9,607 nucleotides of DNA from Gammaproteobacteria bacterium (GCA_003645395.1 QNFC01000046.1:1-9607), one strand, 5' to 3'; shown: positions 1-5,849, counted from the first letter of the stretch. Numbers and translations are program-made. Notes: generated by a model from the sequence alone, not told the origin.

Positions 1-1223
1 CTGCTGCCCATCAACCGAATGAGTTCGTTTACTTTGGTGTTAACAAAAGGCATAAAAAACCGCAGGGTGGACATGCCCACCATGCCACGTTTGGGGGAGG
101 CAAATAACATTCCGGTTTCTCTCGCCAGGTCAATTAGGTTGTAATCTGGGTCGTTCTGCCTGGCCACCTCCTCCACCGCATTGCGCTGCACTTCGTGGCC
201 AATAGCCTCCACCAAACCGTCCGCCAGTTCGTTATAGCCAAGCACTTCTCCAATCAGCTCTCGATAGCGTGGCACCTCAGAGCGCCCCAGGGTTTTGGCT
301 ATTTTCACCGCCAGCCCGGTCATAAACCGCAGTTTGGCCCGGCCACGAATCGCTGCCTGCAACGCCAGATAACCGGGGTAGCTCGGCCCCATCATGTTAT
401 GCGCGGTGATGTCACCGGCGATAAACACCCGCTCCCACGGAATAAATGCGTTATCAAACACCACCAGTGAATCGCCCTCATCAAACCTCTCGCTAAGCGG
501 GCGGTCGTAAGTACTGCGGCCCCGGGCATAGGATTCCCGGGAAATAAACTTAACTCCGTCAGTGGCCACCGGAACAGCAAAGCAGAGTGCCATGGCTTCT
601 TCGCCAGGCTGACGCGGCATAAACGGGCCGACAAAAAGTTCATGACTCACCGGCGCCAGCGTGGAGAGCATACGCGCGCCGGTGACATAGATGCCGTCAT
701 CAGCTTCGCGGACCATGCGCACCGAGTTTTGCTCGCCGAGGGGCTTGCTGTAATCCTTGCGCGGATCAGCCAGCGTGTGCGTCAGGCAGATGTCTTCATC
801 GCGACAGAACTCGTAATATTTGATCGCGTTCTCTGCAAAGGCCTTATCCTGATGGCCCAGCACGTGCGGCGCGATCAATCTCATGTCGGTGACAAAGGCG
901 TTCATGAAATCGGGCATCCGTCCCATCATGCCGTAGGTGGCCTCTTTGCGAAGGGTCTCGCCGGTCATCCGCTGCTCTATCTCCGGCCAGGAAACCGCCT
1001 CAAGGAAAGAATTACTCACCGGCTTGCCGTCAGCTGGCGAAGCGTAGGTGTAACTTGCCTGTAGTTCTGGCTTGTAAAATTCGTCGTAATGTTCGGAAAC
1101 GGTTTGAATAATCCCCTGTAGCGGCGCGTAGTCATTTGGGTTACGAACAAGCTCACCACCGATATAGAGCGACCGCCCGTCATTTAATAGTTCACGATAT
1201 TCCGCACCCGTTTTAAGACCCAT
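1..1223 (-). CDS. 4-hydroxyphenylacetate 3-hydroxylase (HpaB) family flavin monooxygenase, 3' end missing
   Basis: The reading frame is open from ATG at 1223 to the left edge, giving 407 visible residues. Family members are about 480-520 residues, so some 75-110 C-terminal residues are missing. Members are the oxygenase half of two-component FADH2-dependent monooxygenases: a separate reductase (HpaC type, not seen here) supplies FADH2, and a phenol is hydroxylated ortho to its OH. Visible hallmarks are the N-terminal EYxxxLxDGRxxYIxGE block (residues 8-24), YGMMGRMPDF (97-106), a conserved His at 149 in LTHTLADP, and VFDNAFIPWERV, which matches VMDNVLIPWENV of E. coli HpaB. The Cys cluster of the related 4-hydroxybutyryl-CoA dehydratases is absent, which argues for a monooxygenase. 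GAGGGGAG at 1232-1239, 8 nt upstream, supports the start. The substrate is not decidable: 4-hydroxyphenylacetate, another phenol, or a PvcC-like biosynthetic role are all possible. It is transcribed divergently from rhlE. Confidence 0.9.
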   Translation of the reverse strand, partial: MGLKTGAEYRELLNDGRSLYIGGELVRNPNDYAPLQGIIQTVSEHYDEFYKPELQASYTYASPADGKPVSNSFLEAVSWPEIEQRMTGETLRKEATYGMMGRMPDFMNAFVTDMRLIAPHVLGHQDKAFAENAIKYYEFCRDEDICLTHTLADPRKDYSKPLGEQNSVRMVREADDGIYVTGARMLSTLAPVSHELFVGPFMPRQPGEEAMALCFAVPVATDGVKFISRESYARGRSTYDRPLSERFDEGDSLVVFDNAFIPWERVFIAGDITAHNMMGPSYPGYLALQAAIRGRAKLRFMTGLAVKIAKTLGRSEVPRYRELIGEVLGYNELADGLVEAIGHEVQRNAVEEVARQNDPDYNLIDLARETGMLFASPKRGMVGMSTLRFFMPFVNTKVNELIRLMGS

Positions 1224-1333
1224 GTTTTTCACTCCCCTCAATTAAAATCAATGTTAGTAGCGAGACGGAATATAATATCGCCCGACAATCGGCCGCAATC
1301 CCTCTGCCCCACGCGCTTGCTTGTGCATCTGCG

Positions 1334-1364
1334 TTTATACCCAATTACAGGACACTCCTACCAA
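1334..1364 (-). promoter_or_regulatory. Candidate promoter of the HpaB-like gene
   Basis: On the minus strand TTGGTA (1359-1364) precedes TATAAA (1334-1339) with a 19-nt spacer. This is a fair -10 and a weak -35 at a spacing longer than optimal, as is common for activator-dependent promoters. One TAATTGG copy of the direct repeat overlaps the -35 and the other abuts the -10. The implied leader is about 100 nt. Unproven by sequence alone. Confidence 0.25.
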
Positions 1365-1430
1365 TTAGCGCTGCATATATTCAGAATAGGTCATGTAATA
1401 ATCGTTGCAACGCTAAATGTTCAGGTTTGC

Positions 1431-1447
1431 CAATCATTGAATGATTG
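1431..1447. repeat. Perfect 17-bp palindrome, operator-like
   Basis: CAATCATT-G-AATGATTG is a perfect 8-1-8 inverted repeat in AT-rich intergenic DNA. It overlaps the -35 of the best-looking rhlE promoter candidate, where a repressor would act. Its RNA hairpin would be weak, so a protein-binding site is the better reading. The regulator is unknown. Confidence 0.4.
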
Positions 1448-1466
1448 ATCAAGAAACTACTGTAAT
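1437..1466 (+). promoter_or_regulatory. Candidate rhlE promoter
   Basis: TTGAAT (1437-1442) and TGTAAT (1461-1466) are separated by 18 nt, reading towards rhlE, with an implied leader of about 140 nt. A competing candidate is TTGCTG (1480-1485)-N17-TACAAC (1503-1508). Neither is strong, and I cannot choose between them from sequence. Confidence 0.25.
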
Positions 1467-1610
1467 TAATGGTTATATTTTGCTGAGAAAAGCGGGCCAA
1501 AGTACAACTTATTCCCGCTAAAACCAGTTATTTAGCGCTGTTTTCCTGTATATTTCGCGCCGCCACGACGGCGACCAACCCTTAACACCGCTAGTCGAGA
1601 AATTTTATAC

Positions 1611-3110
1611 ATGAGTTTTGCCTCTTTAGGTCTGTCGGAGCCACTATTAAAAGCGGTTGCCGAACAAGATTACGACACACCGACCCCCATCCAGCTACAA
1701 GCCATTCCAGCTGTCCTGGAGGGCAGAGATGTGATGGCTGCTGCCCAGACCGGCACCGGAAAAACCGCCGGCTTTGTGTTGCCAATACTGCAACAGCTTG
1801 CCGCCGGTGAGCGCGCTAAACCAAACCATATACGCGTGCTGATTCTGACACCCACCCGCGAGCTGGCGGCACAGGTGCAGGAAAGCGTCGTCGTCTATGG
1901 CAAACATCTGTCGCTTAGCTCTGCAGTGGTGTTTGGCGGGGTGAAAATAAACCCGCAAATGATGAAACTGCGCAGAGGCGTTGACGTGCTGGTCGCCACA
2001 CCGGGACGACTGCTGGACCTGTTTGGTCAGAACGCGGTGAAATTCGACGACGTTGAGGTACTGGTACTTGATGAAGCCGACCGTATGCTCGATATGGGTT
2101 TCATCCACGACATTAAAAAGATACTCGGGCACTTGCCCAAACAACGCCAGAACCTGATGTTCTCGGCAACGTTTTCTGCGGACATACGTAAACTCGCCAA
2201 GGGGCTAGTTAATGATCCGCTGGAAATTTCGGTCAGCCCCCGCAACACCACTGTTGAAACTGTTGAACACTGGATCCACCCTGTCGACAAGAAACAGAAA
2301 GCGGCACTGCTCATTCATTTGATTGAAGAAAACAGCTGGCACCAGGCGCTGATATTCAGCAGGACCAAACACGGTGCCAACAAGCTGGTCACGCAGCTAG
2401 AGAAGGCTGGCATTCAGGCTGCGGCTATTCATGGCAACAAGAGCCAGGGAGCGCGCACCCGGGCACTGGCCGGATTCAAAGATGGCAAAGTGCGTATTTT
2501 GGTCGCCACCGATATCGCCGCACGCGGCATTGATATTGACCAGCTACCGCAGGTGGTCAACTTTGATCTGCCCAACGTGCCAGAGGATTACGTTCACCGT
2601 ATTGGTCGCACCGGGCGCGCTGGCAGTAATGGCCAGGCAGTATCGCTAGTGTGTGCCGATGAAGTGCGGATGCTATCTGACATCGAACACCTGATTGGCC
2701 AGCTATTACCGCGTAAATTTATCGGCGGATTTGAACCTGAACACAATCTGCCGGAGACCACACTAGATCGGCGTCCGCCGAAACCGCCTACTCCCAAAAA
2801 GGAGCCACGCGGACGACGTGGAGGTCACCGTGATGGGCAGCGCTCCGGCGAAAATAGCCGCGGGCATCGCGCAGGCGGGCAAGCCAGAGCGGGGCAAAAA
2901 TCGACCGGAAAGCCCGGCCGTAGTCGTAGCACCAGTGGTTCTAGCCGTGATAATAGTCAAGGCGGCCAACCCAGCAAAAGTAATAACCGGAGCGCAAACT
3001 CGGGCGACAGTAGCGGGAGCCGCCGATCGGGAAATTCGGGCTCTGAATCAGCCGGTAACGTAGCGCCACGCGGGCGCCAGGACCGGCCGGATAACTGGGG
3101 CAACCGCTAG
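1611..3110 (+). CDS. rhlE: ATP-dependent DEAD-box RNA helicase RhlE
   Basis: This 499-residue cytoplasmic helicase unwinds short RNA duplexes using ATP; in E. coli RhlE is linked to ribosome maturation and RNA decay. All family motifs are present in order: Q motif PTPIQ (24-28), Walker A AQTGTGKT (45-52), PTRELA (81-86), ATPGR (129-133), DEAD (154-157), SAT (185-187), ATDIAARGID (299-308) and HRIGRTGRAG (329-338). The start MSFASLGLSEPLLKAVAEQ matches E. coli MSFDSLGLSPDILRAVAEQ, and the blocks VFGGVKINPQMMKLR and HGNKSQGARTRALA are RhlE signatures. After about residue 385 comes a tail of roughly 115 residues rich in Arg, Gly, Ser and Asn, presumably disordered and RNA-binding; it makes the protein longer than the roughly 454-residue E. 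coli RhlE. The ATG has only a weak ribosome-binding site. The gene converges on dbpA. Confidence 0.96.
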   Translation: MSFASLGLSEPLLKAVAEQDYDTPTPIQLQAIPAVLEGRDVMAAAQTGTGKTAGFVLPILQQLAAGERAKPNHIRVLILTPTRELAAQVQESVVVYGKHLSLSSAVVFGGVKINPQMMKLRRGVDVLVATPGRLLDLFGQNAVKFDDVEVLVLDEADRMLDMGFIHDIKKILGHLPKQRQNLMFSATFSADIRKLAKGLVNDPLEISVSPRNTTVETVEHWIHPVDKKQKAALLIHLIEENSWHQALIFSRTKHGANKLVTQLEKAGIQAAAIHGNKSQGARTRALAGFKDGKVRILVATDIAARGIDIDQLPQVVNFDLPNVPEDYVHRIGRTGRAGSNGQAVSLVCADEVRMLSDIEHLIGQLLPRKFIGGFEPEHNLPETTLDRRPPKPPTPKKEPRGRRGGHRDGQRSGENSRGHRAGGQARAGQKSTGKPGRSRSTSGSSRDNSQGGQPSKSNNRSANSGDSSGSRRSGNSGSESAGNVAPRGRQDRPDNWGNR

Positions 3111-3119
3111 ATGGCAGAC

Positions 3120-4511
3120 TTAGGCTCTGCGTAGCCAGCGGACACGAAATGATCGCCCCTTTAGTTTGCCCTCGTTCAGTTTTTTCAATGCCGGTTTGAC
3201 CGCCATATAACTCACTGCAACGTAGGCAACCTTGTCGGCGATAGAAATTTTACCCACCTGGTCACCGGCAATACCATCCTTGCCCGTCAACGCACCAAGA
3301 ATATCTCCTGCTCTGATTTTCTGCTTTTTCCCCGCATCAATTTGCAGGGTTGCCATCTCCGGCTGATACGCGGGTTCGTCCAGCAAACTCAGCTCGGGCA
3401 GCGGTTCTGGATCAATGGCGTGACCAATATACTGCTCCAGTCTTGCTAGCTTGTGCTGCTCCCGCTCGCCATACAAAGTGCAGGCCAGCCCGCTTTTACC
3501 GGCCCGTCCAGTACGACCGATGCGATGGATATGCACCTCGCTATCATGGGCAACGAAATAGTTAATAACCGCGTCAAGATCACTAATATCCAGTCCGCGC
3601 GCAGCGACATCGGTCGCCACCAGTATCGAAACACTTTTATTCGCAAACCGCACCAGGGTGCGATCACGGGCGCGCTGATCGAGATCACCGTGTAGCGCCA
3701 TAGCGCTAAAGCCAGCCTGGCTAAGCTCGTCCGCCACCTCCTGCGTCATCACTTTAGTATTGCAAAATACCAACGCAGATTCGGGGCGATAGTTAAGCAG
3801 CAGCAGTCGTAGCGCGGCAAAACGCTGATCAGGGCTATCGAGCCGGTAAAAATGCTCTTCTATGTCACTGCTGTCCTCATCACCCGTCACCTGCACCCTG
3901 ACCGGGTCCATCATCACCCGTCTGGCGATGGCACCTATCTGCTCAGGATAGGTGGCACTGAAAAGCAGGGTTTGTCGCTTTGCCGGGGCAAACTTGATGA
4001 TGGCGTCGAGGGAATCCTGAAAACCCATATCGAGCATACGGTCGGCTTCATCCAGCACCAGCGTCTGCAACGACTGCAACTGGAGATGGCCTTTTTTTAA
4101 TAACTCTTCAACTCTTCCCGGCGTGCCCACCACGATATGAGGGTGACGGGCTAATGAATTGATCTGAGTATAAAGCGGCACCCCGCCGCAGAGCGTTAGT
4201 ACTTTAATATTGGCAATCGTTCGACCTAACCGGCGGGTCTCTTTAGCAACCTGATCAGCGAGCTCGCGGGTCGGACACAACACCAGTGCCTGGGTATTAA
4301 AACTGGCCACATCCAGTTGCTGCAACAGCCCAAGTGCAAACGCAGCGGTTTTACCTGAACCCGTTTTTGCCTGAGCGATAACGTCCTTGCCGGCCAAAAT
4401 TGGCGGCAGACTCTGGGCCTGCACCGGGGTAGTTTGCAGGTATCCTAACGACGTTAAATTGTCCTGCAACGCCGATTGAAGCCCAAGTGTCGAAAACGAT
4501 GTAGCGGTCAA
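3120..4511 (-). CDS. dbpA: ATP-dependent RNA helicase DbpA (23S rRNA-specific DEAD-box protein)
   Basis: The 463-residue product is close to the 457 of E. coli DbpA, which remodels the peptidyl-transferase region of 23S rRNA during 50S assembly after its C-terminal domain docks on hairpin 92. Motifs: AKTGSGKT (48-55), PTRELADQ (80-87), GTPGR (129-133), DEAD (154-157), SAT (185-187), ATDVAARGLD (299-308) and HRIGRTGRAG (329-338). The DbpA-specific RNA-binding domain spans about 385-463 and includes ATLQIDAGKKQKIRAGDILGALTG and KLKGRSFRVRWL, both close to E. coli DbpA. I chose the TTG at 4511: it gives MTATSFSTLGL, aligning with E. coli MTAFSTLNV, and has AGGAAG 9 nt upstream. A longer frame from TTG at 4568 starts next to the csp terminator and adds residues absent from E. 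coli DbpA. The stop lies 9 nt from the rhlE stop. Confidence 0.94.
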   Translation of the reverse strand: MTATSFSTLGLQSALQDNLTSLGYLQTTPVQAQSLPPILAGKDVIAQAKTGSGKTAAFALGLLQQLDVASFNTQALVLCPTRELADQVAKETRRLGRTIANIKVLTLCGGVPLYTQINSLARHPHIVVGTPGRVEELLKKGHLQLQSLQTLVLDEADRMLDMGFQDSLDAIIKFAPAKRQTLLFSATYPEQIGAIARRVMMDPVRVQVTGDEDSSDIEEHFYRLDSPDQRFAALRLLLLNYRPESALVFCNTKVMTQEVADELSQAGFSAMALHGDLDQRARDRTLVRFANKSVSILVATDVAARGLDISDLDAVINYFVAHDSEVHIHRIGRTGRAGKSGLACTLYGEREQHKLARLEQYIGHAIDPEPLPELSLLDEPAYQPEMATLQIDAGKKQKIRAGDILGALTGKDGIAGDQVGKISIADKVAYVAVSYMAVKPALKKLNEGKLKGRSFRVRWLRRA

Positions 4512-4520
4512 ATTCTGAAT

Positions 4521-4526
4521 CTTCCT
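4521..4526 (-). promoter_or_regulatory. Ribosome-binding site deciding the dbpA start
   Basis: AGGAAG on the minus strand lies 9 nt before the TTG at 4511. It is the only good Shine-Dalgarno match near the 5' end of dbpA, and there is no ATG in frame at the family-conserved N-terminus. It therefore supports a TTG start. Confidence 0.6.
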
Positions 4527-4569
4527 GTTGTTCTGGTGCCGGTCTGGAGCCAGATCTGGATGGAGCAAT

Positions 4570-4603
4570 AAAAAAGGGCAAGACCGTTAAGCCCTGCCCT
4601 TTT
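4570..4603 (-). terminator. Rho-independent terminator of the cold-shock gene
   Basis: On the minus strand AAAAGGGCA (4595-4603) pairs perfectly with TGCCCTTTT (4572-4580) around a 14-nt loop, and transcription continues into a run of T (4575 down to 4571). It lies about 70 nt after the csp stop and upstream of dbpA. The stem mixes a GC core with A-U ends that merge with the U tract, so it may be partly leaky. Confidence 0.75.
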
Positions 4604-4605
4604 CA

Positions 4606-4648
4606 CCAACCCGGTTAAGGGTTGGACCAGCCTGCACTTGCGTACAGG
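4606..4648 (-). repeat. Two consecutive hairpins in the csp 3' untranslated region
   Basis: Hairpin A pairs CCAACCC (4606-4612) with GGGTTGG (4619-4625) around 6 nt, a perfect 7-bp stem. Hairpin B (4631-4648) reads on the minus strand CCTGTAC-GCAA-GTGCAGG: seven pairs including one G-U, closed by a GCAA tetraloop of the stable GNRA class. Together with the terminator they give a csp transcript with three stacked 3' stem-loops, which could protect it from 3' exonucleases. That role is inference. Confidence 0.55.
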
Positions 4649-4670
4649 TCGGTTATGTCAGTCGATCCGC

Positions 4671-4877
4671 TTATACGGCGATGACGTTCTCTGCCTGAGG
4701 ACCTTTCTGGCCCTGGGTGACAGTGAACTCAACGCGCTGGCCTTCGACGAGGGTCTTGAAGCCTGAACCAGAAATGGCACTGAAGTGAACAAACACGTCA
4801 GGGCCGGATTCCTGCTCGATGAAACCAAAACCTTTAGATTCGTTGAACCATTTAACGGTACCGGTAGTAGTAGACAT
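4671..4877 (-). CDS. CspA-family cold-shock protein
   Basis: The 68-residue protein is a single cold-shock domain (five-stranded OB fold) that binds single-stranded RNA or DNA, acts as an RNA chaperone and can act as a transcription antiterminator in some family members. The N-terminal TGTVKWFNESKGFGFI contains RNP1 (KGFGFI, 15-20) and DVFVHFSAI (27-35) contains RNP2; the C-terminal GQKGPQAENV is typical. Length is normal for the family. AGGAAA at 4883-4888 lies 5 nt before the ATG. It has its own consensus promoter and long leader, and an intrinsic terminator follows. Which paralogue it corresponds to (cold-induced CspA type or constitutive CspC/E type) cannot be told from the protein; the roughly 150-nt leader resembles that of cold-inducible E. 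coli cspA. Confidence 0.95.
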   Translation of the reverse strand: MSTTTGTVKWFNESKGFGFIEQESGPDVFVHFSAISGSGFKTLVEGQRVEFTVTQGQKGPQAENVIAV

Positions 4878-5028
4878 AGTTATTTCCTATTTTATTTGCA
4901 AGAGTAATTTAGCCCTGCAAGCAGGGCCGGTTTGGCTGGAAGTGTATCTATTACTTATGACAAACAGGATGATGCCTAAACTGCCGATCAAAATGGTGCA
5001 CATAAATATTAGGACGTACTTTCAAGCA
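4878..5028 (-). promoter_or_regulatory. Long 5' leader of the cold-shock mRNA
   Basis: Using the -10 hexamer at 5035-5040, transcription should begin near 5028, giving a leader of about 150 nt, similar to the roughly 160-nt leader of E. coli cspA, which acts as an RNA thermosensor. It contains a perfect hairpin GCCCTGC/GCAGGGC (4912-4918 and 4921-4927) some 35-50 nt before the start codon. It also contains a 38-codon frame (ATG at 5003, TAG at 4887-4889) that begins MCTILIGSLGIILFVIS and whose stop overlaps the csp Shine-Dalgarno sequence. That frame has no visible ribosome-binding site, so I do not call it a gene. No canonical cold box was found in the sense orientation. Confidence 0.5.
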
Positions 5029-5034
5029 GCAGTG

Positions 5035-5062
5035 ATTATAAACAGCTCATTCCCGGTGTCAA
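5035..5062 (-). promoter_or_regulatory. Consensus sigma-70 promoter of the cold-shock gene
   Basis: On the minus strand a perfect TTGACA (5057-5062) and a perfect TATAAT (5035-5040) are separated by 16 nt, one short of the optimal 17. Both hexamers match consensus at all six bases, so this is by far the strongest promoter in the window. It lies between the gst terminator and csp and reads only into csp. Confidence 0.8.
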
Positions 5063-5123
5063 CGGCAATTCGTCTATCGATTAGATGTTGATCCCTATTG
5101 GCTTTTAAGTACAAATTGGCCTG

Positions 5124-5156
5124 CTTCAACAGATTAATTTTTTATTACAGTTGAAG
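5124..5156. repeat. AT-rich inverted repeat upstream of the csp promoter
   Basis: CTTCAAC (5124-5130) and GTTGAAG (5150-5156) are perfect inverted arms separated by 19 nt of almost pure A/T. It lies between the gst terminator and the csp -35. It could be a protein-binding site, or simply AT-rich spacer with chance symmetry. Confidence 0.3.
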
Positions 5157-5160
5157 AATT

Positions 5161-5195
5161 AAAAAGCCCGAATCCTGTTTATCAGGATTCGGGCT
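5161..5195 (-). terminator. Rho-independent terminator of the glutathione transferase gene
   Basis: A perfect 13-bp stem (5165-5177 with 5183-5195; arms AGCCCGAATCCTG and its complement) with a 5-nt loop is followed on the minus strand by TTTTTAATT. It sits 45 nt after the gst stop codon. This is a textbook intrinsic terminator and insulates csp from gst transcription. Confidence 0.9.
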
Positions 5196-5240
5196 CGTTT
5201 CGCGACGCGGCTAATATCCGCTAATTACCGCGATATCGGC

Positions 5241-5849
5241 TTACATCATGCCTTCTTCTTTCAGCGTCGCCTGCACCGCAGGGCGGCTCATGGCTGCGCC
5301 AGCATAGGCGCCCAGGTTCGGCCAGGGTGACAGGTCCATCTTCACGAACTGGGCCCAGCCAAGCACCGTGGTCAGGTAAGCATCGGCAATGGTGAACTGC
5401 TCACCGGTCAGGAAGGGCCCGCCATTACCCAGTTGATCATTCAGCAGATCTAACCGCTTGCCAATGATCTCCAGCGCCGCAGCACGCTCTTCTTCGCTGA
5501 TTTCCGGATTAAACAGTGGAGCGAAATTCTTATGCAGTTCACCCGATATATAGCTGATGAATTCAATCACCCGATAACGCTGCTCATCACCCACCGGCGG
5601 TAGCAGTTTTGCATCGGGATTATTGTCGGCGATGTACTGCAGTATGGCGCCAACTTCGGTCAGATACTGACCATCATCAAGCTGCAGGCAGGGTACATAG
5701 CCTTTCGGGTTGATATCCAGGTAACTACCGCCGGATTCGAGGGTCTTCGTCATCAGGTCCACTTTTTCCATGTCATAGCTTGCACCGACTTCGTTAAGCG
5801 CAATATGAACGGACATTGAACAGGCACCGGGAAAATAGAAAAGTTTCAT
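5241..5849 (-). CDS. gstA: Beta-class glutathione S-transferase (GstA-like)
   Basis: The 202-residue cytosolic protein has the normal length of bacterial beta-class enzymes, which conjugate or bind glutathione to detoxify electrophiles and peroxides. The N-terminal thioredoxin-like domain (about 1-80) begins MKLFYFPGACSMSVHIAL with the beta-class cysteine at position 10. The cis-proline follows in YVPCLQLDDG (Val52-Pro53), and the glutathione-contacting acidic residue is in LTEVGAILQYIAD (Glu65). The helical C-terminal domain spans about 88-202, with LTGEQFTIADAYL as the conserved N-capping/hydrophobic-staple block. The ATG has only a weak Shine-Dalgarno sequence (AAGG about 10 nt upstream). 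The 113-nt gap after ygiQ shows no clear terminator or strong promoter, so transcription partly from ygiQ is possible. A strong terminator follows. The symbol is by family resemblance. Confidence 0.92.
   Translation of the reverse strand: MKLFYFPGACSMSVHIALNEVGASYDMEKVDLMTKTLESGGSYLDINPKGYVPCLQLDDGQYLTEVGAILQYIADNNPDAKLLPPVGDEQRYRVIEFISYISGELHKNFAPLFNPEISEEERAAALEIIGKRLDLLNDQLGNGGPFLTGEQFTIADAYLTTVLGWAQFVKMDLSPWPNLGAYAGAAMSRPAVQATLKEEGMM

Larger units (their letters stand above)
1224..1610. promoter_or_regulatory. Divergent intergenic region between the HpaB-like gene and rhlE
   Basis: This 387-nt gap holds no convincing gene; it is more AT-rich than its flanks, especially at 1370-1560. It must carry the leftward promoter of the HpaB-like gene and the rightward promoter of rhlE. 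Visible elements are a CCAATTA direct repeat (1341-1347 and 1361-1367), a perfect 17-bp palindrome (1431-1447) followed by the overlapping 8-bp palindrome TTGATCAA (1445-1452), and a weak GC hairpin near the rhlE start (CGCCG/CGGCG, 1558-1573). Candidate promoters are listed separately. rhlE lacks a strong Shine-Dalgarno sequence; only GAG about 11 nt before the ATG is seen. Confidence 0.6.

Noticed and set aside
642..1064. 140-codon plus-strand frame antisense to the HpaB-like gene
   Set aside because: The opposite strand encodes a clear family protein through the whole stretch; the antisense frame is a codon-bias artefact.
1294..1310. Sigma-54-like element (GGGCAG-N5-TTGC) upstream of the HpaB-like gene
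   Set aside because: The GG and GC elements are correctly spaced but the -24 box is degenerate, in a GC-rich tract where such matches arise by chance; no enhancer-binding protein gene is in view.
1251..1448. 65-codon plus-strand frame in the divergent intergenic region
   Set aside because: No ribosome-binding site, no recognisable protein character, and it spans the operator-like repeats; probably a chance open frame.
4512..4568. A longer dbpA starting from TTG at 4568 (19 extra residues)
   Set aside because: The extension starts beside the csp terminator, has no ribosome-binding site, and lacks counterpart in E. coli DbpA, whose N-terminus matches the start at 4511.
4351..4581. 76-codon minus-strand frame overlapping the dbpA 5' end
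   Set aside because: It is an out-of-frame shadow of dbpA beginning within the csp terminator.
5009..5022. GACGTAC, similar to the E. coli cspA cold box, near the csp transcript start
   Set aside because: It occurs on the plus strand, the antisense of the csp transcript; the sense RNA reads GUACGUC, so it is not the cold box.
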